Of a stretch of DNA of 37,093 nucleotides, positions 7,771-15,630 are shown piece by piece (positions within the stretch are counted from its first letter, which is position 1; each line of letters opens with the position of its first letter). The notes below the pieces were generated by a model, which saw nothing but the letters and a program-made list of their open reading frames with translations, was not told where the DNA came from and did not search any database. The DNA is from an uncultured Sutterella sp. (GTDB lineage: Bacteria; Pseudomonadota; Gammaproteobacteria; Burkholderiales; Burkholderiaceae_F). The translations under genes and the position numbers were made by a program. The stretch lies in contig UPZS01000020.1 in the NCBI GenBank assembly GCA_900538905.1, positions 1 through 37,093 on the forward strand, in the 5' to 3' direction.

Positions 7771-8787
7771 TCAAGCTGTCGGCGTTGCTTCTTCAGCCGA
7801 AGCCTTAGCTTTCAAAAAGTCGGCATAGCGCAGGAAATCGGCCATCAGTTCGCTCACAACCTGCGCGGCAGGCACCACGCTGCGGATAACGTCAATGCCG
7901 GTGTTGACGGTCACGATGCCCTTGTCAGGTTCGCCGTCGTACATGCCGGTGCGAAGCGCCCCCACCAGGTCCACCGTCGTCGGTACGGTCGGCGCGAGAC
8001 GATGCTTAACATAGGCTTCGGCGGCAAATTCCGTCGGAAGCGATCGTTGGGTTTCGTCAACATAAAGCAGATTGGATCCGCTTAACTTGCAGATCAATTC
8101 CTTAGCGTGATCGTTGGCGGCGCATTCGTTGGTGGCGATAAAGCGCGTGCCGACGTAAACGCCTTCGGCGCCGAGGGCAAAGGCGGCTCGCACACCTCGC
8201 AAATCATTGATGCCGCCCGCGGCAAGCACGGGGATTGTCACGGCGTCAACAATCGTCGGCACGATGGAAAACGTACCGGTATGGTGGCTCGGTAGGAAAC
8301 CGCCTGCATCGTACCCCGTTGCCACGAAGATGTCCGCGCCCATCGCCTGAGCTTCACGGGCGTTTTTCACCGTCGGTGTCAGGGGACGGACAACGAGCTT
8401 CATGCCCTTGGACTTAATGAGTTCAAAGATCGAAGGTTGAAGACCGCCCACGCAAAACGCTGCCGTCGCTCCGCCTTCGGCCGCCGCTTCCACCGTGTTG
8501 CGGGCATACATTAAAGCGGCCTTGTTGTCTCCGTCGGGCACCACCACATTGATGCCGACGGGCTTGTCGGTCACTTCGCGAATGCGCGAAAACTCGCGCA
8601 GTGTGCGCTCGCGCATGGAGATTTCTTCACCTTGAACCTTGCCGGCATTGGGACCGAGAACACCCATACCACCCGCGGCACTCACGGCAGCCGCCAAAGC
8701 GTGACCCGCGATGTAATTCATCGGAGCCTGAACAATCGGAAGATCAATGCCGAGGATGTCGGCCACACGGTTGCGAACGGTCTGCAT
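7771..8787 (-). CDS. Nitronate monooxygenase / FabK-like FMN TIM-barrel protein
   Basis: A 338-residue flavoprotein of the nitronate monooxygenase (2-nitropropane dioxygenase) and FabK superfamily. PIVQAPMNYIAG (18-29), the phosphate-binding LAAGGINDLRGV (188-199) and GVYVGTRFIAT (209-219) are standard FMN-barrel blocks. At the position where class I nitronate monooxygenases carry the catalytic His in an AGGH motif, this protein has AGGF (161-164), with two histidines just after (H168, H169). Oxidation of nitronates is therefore uncertain; an ene-reductase-type activity is equally possible. It follows rseP by 41 bases on the same strand, so it may be partly cotranscribed with it, and it heads the redox island. 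The ATG at 8787 has no obvious Shine-Dalgarno sequence. Confidence 0.78.
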   Translation of the reverse strand: MQTVRNRVADILGIDLPIVQAPMNYIAGHALAAAVSAAGGMGVLGPNAGKVQGEEISMRERTLREFSRIREVTDKPVGINVVVPDGDNKAALMYARNTVEAAAEGGATAAFCVGGLQPSIFELIKSKGMKLVVRPLTPTVKNAREAQAMGADIFVATGYDAGGFLPSHHTGTFSIVPTIVDAVTIPVLAAGGINDLRGVRAAFALGAEGVYVGTRFIATNECAANDHAKELICKLSGSNLLYVDETQRSLPTEFAAEAYVKHRLAPTVPTTVDLVGALRTGMYDGEPDKGIVTVNTGIDVIRSVVPAAQVVSELMADFLRYADFLKAKASAEEATPTA

Positions 8788-8828
8788 AGTTGCTGTCTGT
8801 CGAATGTTGGAAAAATCAGTTTTCTGTC

Positions 8829-10175
8829 TTATTGCAAAAGTCGAGTGATGTCGTTGCCGAGCGCAAAGAAAGTCAGTCCGAAAATGAACGCCATGCCGAC
8901 ATAAAGGCCGTACTTCTTCATTTTTTCACCGGGCTTGCGGCGCATCACAATCTCATAGCAGTAGAAAAGCAGATGACCGCCGTCGAGAACCGGAATCGGC
9001 AATAGATTCAAAATGCCCAGATTGACCGAAATGAGCGCCAGAAAGAGCAGATAGGAAAGCACGCCGAAACTCATCGCTTCCCCTGCCATCTCACCGATCA
9101 TCACCGGGCCCCCCAGAGAATCGGTCGAAACAGCCCCGGTCAGAAGCCCTGCCAGACTCATGACGGTGAGTTTCGTCAGACGCCACGTATCGGACACCCC
9201 CTTGGCAAGCGCTCCGATCGGTCCTTCACGCGTGTAGACAAGGTCCGGATCAGCCGTAAACATCACTCCCAAACGTCCCGTCGTTTTACCCTGTTCATCG
9301 ACTTGAGCTGCCGGCGTCACCTCAACGGTCTGTCGCACACCTGCTCGCTCCAACGTCAGTGCCACCGGAACGCCGGCCTTGTCTCGAATGGTCTGAACAA
9401 TCCTTTGCATGGTGCGCACCGGCTCGCCGTTGAGCGCCACGATCGTGTCATCGACTTGAAGACCTGCAGCTTGTGCAACGGAACCCTCTTCGACCTTCAC
9501 CAGCTTTACCGGCCCCTGGTATGGAAAAAGCCCCGAAGTCAAGGCCGGATCTTCGGTGCCGTCATTTTTGACACCGGAAAGATCAAAAAATCGCTCCGTT
9601 TTGCGACCGGAAGCTTCGTCAAACGTGACGCGCACTTCCTTATCTCCCAAGTGGGCAATCATCGCCATGCGCATGTCGTTGAAAGTTTCCACGCTCATGC
9701 CTTCGACGGAAGTCGCTCTCCACCCCTCTTCAATGCCCAACTGAGCGGCCTGTGTGTGAGGCAGCGGCTCGGCAAGCTTGGTTGAGGGCTGATAAGTCCC
9801 CACCATCGCTATGGCGGCATAGATCACAATCGCGAGCAAAAAATTCATCAAGGGACCGGCGGCCACCACCGCAATGCGCTTGCCCACAGGTTTTTCCGAA
9901 AAAGACCAGCGCTTGAACTCGGCCTCGGACAAACCGTGATCCTTGGCCGCATCCTGCTGCATGCCTTCATCGAGCATCGAGACGTAGCCGCCAAAAGGTA
10001 TGGCCGAAAGCCGCCACTCGCAGCCGCGTTTGTCGGTGCGCTTATAGAGCACCTTGCCAAAGCCGATGCTAAACGCCAGAACTTTCACACCGCACCAGCG
10101 TGCGACGATGTAGTGTCCCCATTCGTGCACAAGCACGAGAATGGAGAGCGTAATCAGAAAACCGATCACTGCCAT
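8829..10175 (-). CDS. rseP: Site-2 zinc metalloprotease RseP
   Basis: An inner-membrane protease that cuts anti-sigma factors and leftover signal peptides within the membrane, releasing the sigma-E envelope response. The 448-residue product has the zinc motif VHEWGH with H17, E18 and H21 in the first transmembrane segment, and the second ligand in NLLPIPVLDGGH (D398). Between them lie PDZ-like domains (roughly 125-300), including GSVAQAAGLQVDDTIVALNG. Length matches the enteric homologue (about 450). The classical neighbours are dxr upstream and bamA downstream; here nrdDG and the redox island have been inserted on the two sides. The ATG at 10175 has no strong ribosome site. Confidence 0.93.
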   Translation of the reverse strand: MAVIGFLITLSILVLVHEWGHYIVARWCGVKVLAFSIGFGKVLYKRTDKRGCEWRLSAIPFGGYVSMLDEGMQQDAAKDHGLSEAEFKRWSFSEKPVGKRIAVVAAGPLMNFLLAIVIYAAIAMVGTYQPSTKLAEPLPHTQAAQLGIEEGWRATSVEGMSVETFNDMRMAMIAHLGDKEVRVTFDEASGRKTERFFDLSGVKNDGTEDPALTSGLFPYQGPVKLVKVEEGSVAQAAGLQVDDTIVALNGEPVRTMQRIVQTIRDKAGVPVALTLERAGVRQTVEVTPAAQVDEQGKTTGRLGVMFTADPDLVYTREGPIGALAKGVSDTWRLTKLTVMSLAGLLTGAVSTDSLGGPVMIGEMAGEAMSFGVLSYLLFLALISVNLGILNLLPIPVLDGGHLLFYCYEIVMRRKPGEKMKKYGLYVGMAFIFGLTFFALGNDITRLLQ

Positions 10176-10200
10176 AGATGTTGCAATGGTCTAAATCCAA

Positions 10201-10252
10201 CAAAGAAAAAGCCTGCGGTTGCGATTCTCAATCAAAGAATCGGGCGGCAGGC
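10201..10252 (-). terminator. Intrinsic terminator after nrdG
   Basis: GCCTGC / GCAGGC (10211-10216 with 10247-10252) plus an inner GATTCT / AGAATC stem form a two-part hairpin. It is followed on the minus strand by TTTTTCTTTG. It lies between nrdG and rseP and marks the end of the nrdDG unit. Confidence 0.75.
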
Positions 10253-10310
10253 ATCTGATTGGCAAAACGTTTGCGTTTGCCGTTTGATCGAGTCAAGCGA
10301 AATCCGAGAA

Positions 10311-10784
10311 TTACGCCGCAACCTCGCATCGTATCGGAATCACGCGCTGATTGGAGCTCCCAAACCAGTTGCCTTTTCCTTCGACCTTGAACTTCTCAAT
10401 GAAAGGACCGTCGACGACGGTGTCAACATACTGAAAAATCTCAAGCTCTTTGACCTTATCGTAAAGGCGTCCGGTCCAAAGCCAAATCGTTTTTTTGTTT
10501 CCGAACTTTTCACGCACGGCGCGGCATAGCTCCGTGAGCACCTCTACATTTTCGGGTTCAAGCGGGTCGCCCCCCAAAAGCGAAAGACCGTCAACATAAT
10601 CCTCTTCAAGCGCCTTGAGCAATCGCTCCTGAACGCTTTCGTCATAGGGCTTGCCCGCGTCAAAATCCCAGCTTTCCGGATTGAAGCACCCGCGGCAGCG
10701 CAGTCGGCAGCCCGAAACGAACAGCGAGACGCGCACACCCGGGCCGTTGGCCGTGTCAAAGTCAGAAATACCGATGTAGTTCAT
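10311..10784 (-). CDS. nrdG: Anaerobic ribonucleotide reductase activase
   Basis: A radical-SAM protein that generates the glycyl radical on NrdD. The 157-residue product is the usual length. The iron-sulfur motif C-x3-C-x2-C is at C26, C30 and C33 (SGCRLRCRGCFNP), and the SAM-binding region carries LSLLGGDPLEP. It starts 12 bases after the nrdD stop codon, so the two are translated from one message. The ATG has only a weak ribosome site, which fits translational coupling. The enzyme works only without oxygen, which supports an anaerobic or microaerophilic host. Confidence 0.95.
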   Translation of the reverse strand: MNYIGISDFDTANGPGVRVSLFVSGCRLRCRGCFNPESWDFDAGKPYDESVQERLLKALEEDYVDGLSLLGGDPLEPENVEVLTELCRAVREKFGNKKTIWLWTGRLYDKVKELEIFQYVDTVVDGPFIEKFKVEGKGNWFGSSNQRVIPIRCEVAA

Positions 10785-10796
10785 GGCCGTATTTGG

Positions 10797-12959
10797 TTAC
10801 ATGCTCACGCGGTTTTTGATCTCAGCCATCTTGCCGTCGTTCATTCGGCTCATGCCGTTGACGTTGGAGTAACCCAGATAACCGCACACGCGGCTGATCA
10901 CCGACAGGTTGGAACTGCCGCAGTGCGGGCATTTGAAAAGCACGTTGGTGCTGTGCTCGCCGCAATCGCCGCAGTAGGCACTATCGAAATTGACGCCCTG
11001 ATAGAACCCCTTTTCCATGCCGCGGCGAATCATGGCGCGCACGGCCTGCATGTTTTCCGGGTTGTCCAGACGCACATACTGAATATGACCGCCTTCGCAC
11101 AGATGGAAGTCTTCAAATTCGTGATCCTGCTTTTCAAACGGCGAGATTTCTTCCGTCACGTTCACATGGAACGAATTGGTGAAGTATTCGGGACTGTAGT
11201 GCGGGGTTGACGCAAAAACGTTTTCCACGCCCATCTTCTCGCAGAAACGGTCGTACTGACCGGCCTGCGTCGCGCACAAGCTTTCAGCCGGTGTCCCGTA
11301 GATTGCGTAGAGATAGCCGTCTTCCTTCTTGAATTCGGCAAGTTTTTCCTGCAGATAGCGCAAAATGGAGGCCGACACTTTGCCGCCTTCGTCAACGAGA
11401 CGCTTACCCGTCCACAAATAGGTGGTTTCATCGAGAGCCGTGATGCCGAAAGAGGCCGTCATGTAGCGCACCAGGTCGCCCACGGTGTCGTCCGGACTCT
11501 TCGTGCCTTCGTAGAGGCCCCCCTGCGTAAAGGCAAGCGGATTGGACGAACACTTCTGATGGCGCACGATGTCGTAGCGCTTCTTGAAGAAGGCGCGGAT
11601 CACTTCCAGACGATCGTCGAGCATTTCCCAGAACTTTTCCTTCCAATCGTCGGGATGTTCGATCTGGGCAAGCTTCAGAATGATCGGAAGGTTGAGCGAC
11701 ACCGCACCGATGTTGCAACGGCCGATTGTGATCGCTTCTCCCTTTTCGTTGCACCACAGCGACAGGAAGGCGCGGCAACCCATCGGCGACGTGATGGCGC
11801 CGTACTTCTGGAAAATCTGCGAAACGCTTCCGTATCGGCTCGAAAGCGACAGGTAATCCGGGTACATACACTCGGCCGATGTCTTGACAGCCTCGTTAAA
11901 GAGCTCAGAGGAGAACGGATCGGCCTTGACCTGATTGTCGTCGTACAGGAACACAAGCTTCGGGAAGACCACCGGCTTGCCGTCCTTGCCGTGACCGTTG
12001 CGACGCACCTGCAACATGATCTTGCCGATCATGTAAAGCCAGCTCTTTTCTCGTTCGTCGTACTTGGCGGGATCCCACTGCCCGAACGTGATGGTCGTAA
12101 AGGCAAAGTCGCCGCGGCTGCACGGCACCGTATTGAGCTTCAATTCGAGCGACTGGAAGCCCTGTTCGAGCTCACGAATGACGTCTTTGCTCGCCACTTC
12201 CTCGGCCTTAGCTTCGTCAAGGCCCAATTCCATGTACTTTTCAATCGCCGCTTTTTCGCTCTTCAAAACATAGGGCAAGAGCACCTTGTCGAGTTCGGCA
12301 AGCGTAAAGCCCCCGAACTGCTGAGCCGTTGCCACAAGCGTCACGTCGCCGATCACCTGCAACGCGGACAGCACCGTCTTGGGTTCGGTGTACTGCACGT
12401 TGGACATCTCAAAGCCACCCTTCAACACGTTGCCGATGTCAAAGAGGCAACAGTTGATGCAGCCCAAGATCATGTCGCGCAAATCGTGGATGTAAATGTC
12501 GCCGCGCTCAATGAGTTCCTTTTCCTTGCCGGAAAGGTAGAACTGTTTGTAGAGCGACTTGGTGAGGTAGCCCTTGATGAGCGAACCCTTGGTCGAGACC
12601 AGGGAACTATCGAAGTTTGCGTTTTCTCGGTCACCCAGACGAAGCACGTCATCGGCGTCCTGGCGCAATTGCTCGAACGTCTTGGCGTAAGTTTGCTTGT
12701 AGTAGCGGTATTCGGCATAAGCGTCGGCCACTTCCTTGTACTGCAGGAAGGCGAGCACAGCAATCACCATCTCGTGCAGTTCTGCAACCGTCACCTGTTC
12801 GCGATGCTCCACGCGGCTGTAAACCTCGTCGGCAATTTGATTGAGGTGATCAGCATCAATGACCTTATCGCAGCGAAACGCCGCCTTCTTGACGGCGCTC
12901 TGGATTTTTTCGGCATTGAAACGCTCGATGGTGTTGTCTTTTTTTACTACTTTAGGCAT
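10797..12959 (-). CDS. nrdD: Class III (anaerobic) ribonucleoside-triphosphate reductase
   Basis: The oxygen-sensitive enzyme that makes deoxyribonucleotides under anaerobic conditions. The 720-residue product begins with an ATP-cone regulatory domain (about 1-95), followed by the ten-stranded barrel. Its C-terminal zinc site has two CXXC pairs (CGDC at 663 and CPHC at 677). The glycyl-radical loop RVCGYLG places the radical at about Gly693. I choose ATG 12959; an in-frame GTG 12 bases upstream is the alternative and GGTGAG precedes the ATG. No class I or II reductase is in the window. The leader carries a promoter and a terminator-like hairpin (separate entries), suggesting regulated readthrough. 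Confidence 0.95.
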   Translation of the reverse strand: MPKVVKKDNTIERFNAEKIQSAVKKAAFRCDKVIDADHLNQIADEVYSRVEHREQVTVAELHEMVIAVLAFLQYKEVADAYAEYRYYKQTYAKTFEQLRQDADDVLRLGDRENANFDSSLVSTKGSLIKGYLTKSLYKQFYLSGKEKELIERGDIYIHDLRDMILGCINCCLFDIGNVLKGGFEMSNVQYTEPKTVLSALQVIGDVTLVATAQQFGGFTLAELDKVLLPYVLKSEKAAIEKYMELGLDEAKAEEVASKDVIRELEQGFQSLELKLNTVPCSRGDFAFTTITFGQWDPAKYDEREKSWLYMIGKIMLQVRRNGHGKDGKPVVFPKLVFLYDDNQVKADPFSSELFNEAVKTSAECMYPDYLSLSSRYGSVSQIFQKYGAITSPMGCRAFLSLWCNEKGEAITIGRCNIGAVSLNLPIILKLAQIEHPDDWKEKFWEMLDDRLEVIRAFFKKRYDIVRHQKCSSNPLAFTQGGLYEGTKSPDDTVGDLVRYMTASFGITALDETTYLWTGKRLVDEGGKVSASILRYLQEKLAEFKKEDGYLYAIYGTPAESLCATQAGQYDRFCEKMGVENVFASTPHYSPEYFTNSFHVNVTEEISPFEKQDHEFEDFHLCEGGHIQYVRLDNPENMQAVRAMIRRGMEKGFYQGVNFDSAYCGDCGEHSTNVLFKCPHCGSSNLSVISRVCGYLGYSNVNGMSRMNDGKMAEIKNRVSM

Positions 12960-13057
12960 CTGGCTCACCACCCGCTACTGGGGCGAAAACAGGGAATACA
13001 AAGTTCAAAAACCTGAAAAATCGCCCGCAAATCAGCGTTCTCCAGGCAAAAAGGCGG

Positions 13058-13111
13058 AAAAAATTCCTTCGCTGGATCACCACTTGATATGGGGTCCAAT
13101 TGCGAAGGAAT
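13058..13111 (-). terminator. Leader hairpin with T-run upstream of nrdD (candidate attenuator)
   Basis: On the minus strand a perfect 10-bp stem (ATTCCTTCGC / GCGAAGGAAT, 13063-13072 with 13102-13111) is extended by an inner GGA/TCC pairing. It is followed directly by TTTTTT. It starts roughly 10 bases after the predicted transcription start and ends about 100 bases before the nrdD start codon. The loop contains CCACTTGATATGGGGT (13080-13095), which only weakly resembles an NrdR box. It could terminate most nrdD transcripts unless conditions favour readthrough, or simply be a small-RNA-like leader. Confidence 0.65.
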
Positions 13112-13126
13112 CCACAACGGCTTGTT

Positions 13127-13154
13127 ATTCTAAGATTCGATGCGACCGAGTCAA
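13127..13154 (-). promoter_or_regulatory. Sigma-70-type promoter for nrdDG
   Basis: Minus-strand TTGACT (-35, 13149-13154) and TAGAAT (-10, 13127-13132) are separated by 16 bases; each matches the consensus at five of six positions. Transcription would start near 13120, leaving a leader of about 160 bases before nrdD. Confidence 0.6.
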
Positions 13155-13271
13155 GGGGTACAGATCAGTCCCCCGAAAGAGGTATCCAAGCCCTTTTTCC
13201 TTGTGCATCAGGCCTAAAAGGCAAGTGTCGACACAACCGCTCAAAAAATATTTTTTTTGATAGCTGTTGCC

Positions 13272-14447
13272 TTATGCCAATTTTGGCAGAAGCAACGCCG
13301 CCTCACGGCGAGCCGCAGCATCGACAGACAGAATTTCGTCAACGCTGGCGGGTGTCTTCGGCTCAAAAAGCGCCTGCATCGTACGCCTGCAGACCTCAGC
13401 GATGCCGGTAAAGGAAATGCGTTCGTTGAGAAACGCCTCAACGCCGATTTCGTTAGCCGCATTGAGCACAATGCTTGCCGTACCGCCTTCGCGCAGCGCG
13501 TCGTAGGCAAACCCCAGCTGCACGAAACGCTCCACATCGGGCTCCCTGAAAGTAAGCTGGGAGAGCGCGAACGGATCTAAACGCTTGGTCCCGGCCGGCA
13601 GTCGTTCGGGCCAGCCTAAACAATACGCGACCGGGTGCTTCATCGAAGCGGCGCCAAGCTGCGCAATAAAGGAGCCGTCGCCGTACTCGACCATCGAGTG
13701 CACCACCGACTGCGGATGAATAACCACATGGATGCGATCCTGCGGAATGTCGAAAAGCCAGCGGGCTTCAATGACTTCCAGGCCTTTGTTCATGAGGGTT
13801 GCCGAGTCAATCGAGATCTTTCGTCCCATCTGCCAGGTCGGATGCGCCAGGGCCATGGCCGGCGTCACGGTGTTGAGATCAAGTTCCGGTCGGTCGCGAA
13901 ACGGCCCGCCCGAGCAAGTTAGCCACAGGCGGCACTGCCGTCGATCCTCTTCGGAAGCACCGGCCAAACACTGAAAGATCGCGTTGTGTTCGCTGTCAAC
14001 AGGCAACATCACCGCGCCGTTTTCGCGGACGGTTTGTTGCAAAAAAGCTCCGCCGCAGACAACGCTTTCCTTGTTGGCATGCAAAATGCGCTTGCCCGCT
14101 TTGGCGGCAGCAAAGGTCGCGGGCACCCCCGCAGCCCCCACCACGGCAACAATAACCGTCTGCGCTTCTTTGTCCGCAGCCAGTTTCACGGCAGCTTCGG
14201 GACCGCTCATGATTTCAATGTCGCCCCTGCCCGCTTCTTTCAAGAGACGAGCCAATTCGTCCGTTTTCGCAACATCGGCGATACCTACACGCCTGACATT
14301 GAACCGAACCGCTATGTCGGCAAGCTTTTGAACATTGCTGTGAGCGGCGACGGAAAACAGACGAAACTTTTCCGGATAAAGCGCCAGAACCTCAAGCGCA
14401 CTCTTACCAACGGAGCCCGTGGCTCCCAATAAACATACGTTTTGCAT
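13272..14447 (-). CDS. dxr: 1-deoxy-D-xylulose 5-phosphate reductoisomerase
   Basis: The second enzyme of the MEP isoprenoid pathway, converting DXP to MEP with NADPH. The 391-residue product shows the NADPH motif GATGSVG (8-14), HANKESVV (123-130), metal ligands in PVDSEH (D151, E153) and MNKGLEVIEARW (E224), and the flexible-loop block HPTWQMGRKISIDSAT (202-217). Length is typical. Its isoprenoid products feed the undecaprenyl synthase uppS, located 17 kb away in this window instead of being a near neighbour. Here dxr follows the metallophosphoesterase gene by 19 bases and is probably the last gene of a parC-kinase-phosphoesterase-dxr unit. Confidence 0.96.
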   Translation of the reverse strand: MQNVCLLGATGSVGKSALEVLALYPEKFRLFSVAAHSNVQKLADIAVRFNVRRVGIADVAKTDELARLLKEAGRGDIEIMSGPEAAVKLAADKEAQTVIVAVVGAAGVPATFAAAKAGKRILHANKESVVCGGAFLQQTVRENGAVMLPVDSEHNAIFQCLAGASEEDRRQCRLWLTCSGGPFRDRPELDLNTVTPAMALAHPTWQMGRKISIDSATLMNKGLEVIEARWLFDIPQDRIHVVIHPQSVVHSMVEYGDGSFIAQLGAASMKHPVAYCLGWPERLPAGTKRLDPFALSQLTFREPDVERFVQLGFAYDALREGGTASIVLNAANEIGVEAFLNERISFTGIAEVCRRTMQALFEPKTPASVDEILSVDAAARREAALLLPKLA

Positions 14448-14466
14448 CGATCTTCCACTTTATCCG

Positions 14467-15627
14467 TTACTTGTCTTGCGTTGCAGCCGCCTGGTTCGTT
14501 TCCGGAGCGCGCTTCAATGTGAGAAGCGAGATTTCACCCACCGTGCCCAGGCGAAGCAAGAATCCATTCCATACGTCGGTACCCTGATTGACATAGAGTT
14601 TAAGTTCCCCCACATCGTAGAGGCCGCGAATAAAACCGTTGTTAAGTTTTCCGACCACAGGATTTAACGCTAACACCTGGCCGCCATGCGTATGACCGGA
14701 AAGCATCAGGTCGGCTTTGCCCTTATAAAGCGCCGCGTACTTGGGTTGATGCGATAACAGCAGTCGCAAAGACGTTTGTGCTGGCACGTTTGCCGAGGCC
14801 TTTTCAATATCCGGCAACTCTCGTCCGTAACGCTGCGCCATCGGATCGGTCAAACCGATCACGGACACTGTCTTGCCATTGATCTGAACAGAAGCGGAGG
14901 CGTTTTTGAGCCAGGTCATCCCCAAAGTCGGCATAAAACGCATCCAGCCGTCGTAGTCGACATAGTGCTCATGATTTCCTTCAATACCGAAGACCCCGTA
15001 CTTCGCCTTGAGATTCTTCAGAGGTTCGAGATCGTACCCGCGCTTTTGAGGCGTACCATCAACGAAATCCCCCGTAAGTGCAATCAAGTCGGGTTTTAGA
15101 GCATTGGTCCGCTCCACGATTTCTTCGACTCGATCGCGGGTGAAAACAGAGGAAACATGCAAGTCGCTTAACTGCGCAATACGCAAGCCGTCGAGTTCTA
15201 CGGGCAGATCTTTGACAGCCACCTCCTGTTCGACTACTTCCAGACTGATCACCGACTTAAACATCCCCAGGCAGGAAAACGCCACGGAGAGCCCCAGAAT
15301 CGTTCCGGCAACGATGCGGTTTCTCCCCAAAAAAGGGAAAGGCAGACCGATAATGCGAAGCGGAATGCTCAAAATCTCTCGGCCGATGACAAGAATTCCC
15401 ACCAAAAGCGTGAAGTTTTGAAAGATGCTGCCGACATACATCACCCACACCGGCAAATCGGGGGCCACCATTGAGCCCCCGATAAAGCGCGTGACGCTCG
15501 GGAAGAAGGCTCCGGGCAACACCGCAAGCAAACACCACAAACGCTTGCGACGATCGTGAACAACAGGACAAATGCCGCGCACATAGATGACAAGCGCCAA
15601 AATCAAATAGATCACAACAAAGCGCAT
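14467..15627 (-). CDS. Membrane-anchored metallophosphoesterase (YkuE-like)
   Basis: A 386-residue protein with about four N-terminal hydrophobic segments (1-130) followed by a calcineurin-like phosphoesterase domain. All metal-binding blocks are present: SDLHVSS (D155, H157), GDFVDG (D187), GNHEH (N218, H219), LSHQP (H293) and GHTHGG (H312, H314). Related membrane proteins act on phospholipid or lipid A-type pyrophosphates or cyclic nucleotides; the substrate here cannot be told. It begins 3 bases after the histidine kinase stop codon, so the two are almost certainly cotranscribed and may share a signal. dxr follows closely. Confidence 0.85.
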   Translation of the reverse strand: MRFVVIYLILALVIYVRGICPVVHDRRKRLWCLLAVLPGAFFPSVTRFIGGSMVAPDLPVWVMYVGSIFQNFTLLVGILVIGREILSIPLRIIGLPFPFLGRNRIVAGTILGLSVAFSCLGMFKSVISLEVVEQEVAVKDLPVELDGLRIAQLSDLHVSSVFTRDRVEEIVERTNALKPDLIALTGDFVDGTPQKRGYDLEPLKNLKAKYGVFGIEGNHEHYVDYDGWMRFMPTLGMTWLKNASASVQINGKTVSVIGLTDPMAQRYGRELPDIEKASANVPAQTSLRLLLSHQPKYAALYKGKADLMLSGHTHGGQVLALNPVVGKLNNGFIRGLYDVGELKLYVNQGTDVWNGFLLRLGTVGEISLLTLKRAPETNQAAATQDK

Positions 15628-15630
15628 GAC

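Larger units (their letters stand above)
12960..13271. other. Regulatory intergenic region between dxr and nrdD
   Basis: This 312-base non-coding stretch holds, in minus-strand order, an AT-rich palindromic sequence right after dxr (around 13232-13262, possibly a weak terminator), a 10-bp palindrome GTGTCGACAC near 13225-13234, a good sigma-70 promoter and a leader hairpin with T-run. No protein-coding sequence is apparent. Confidence 0.55.
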
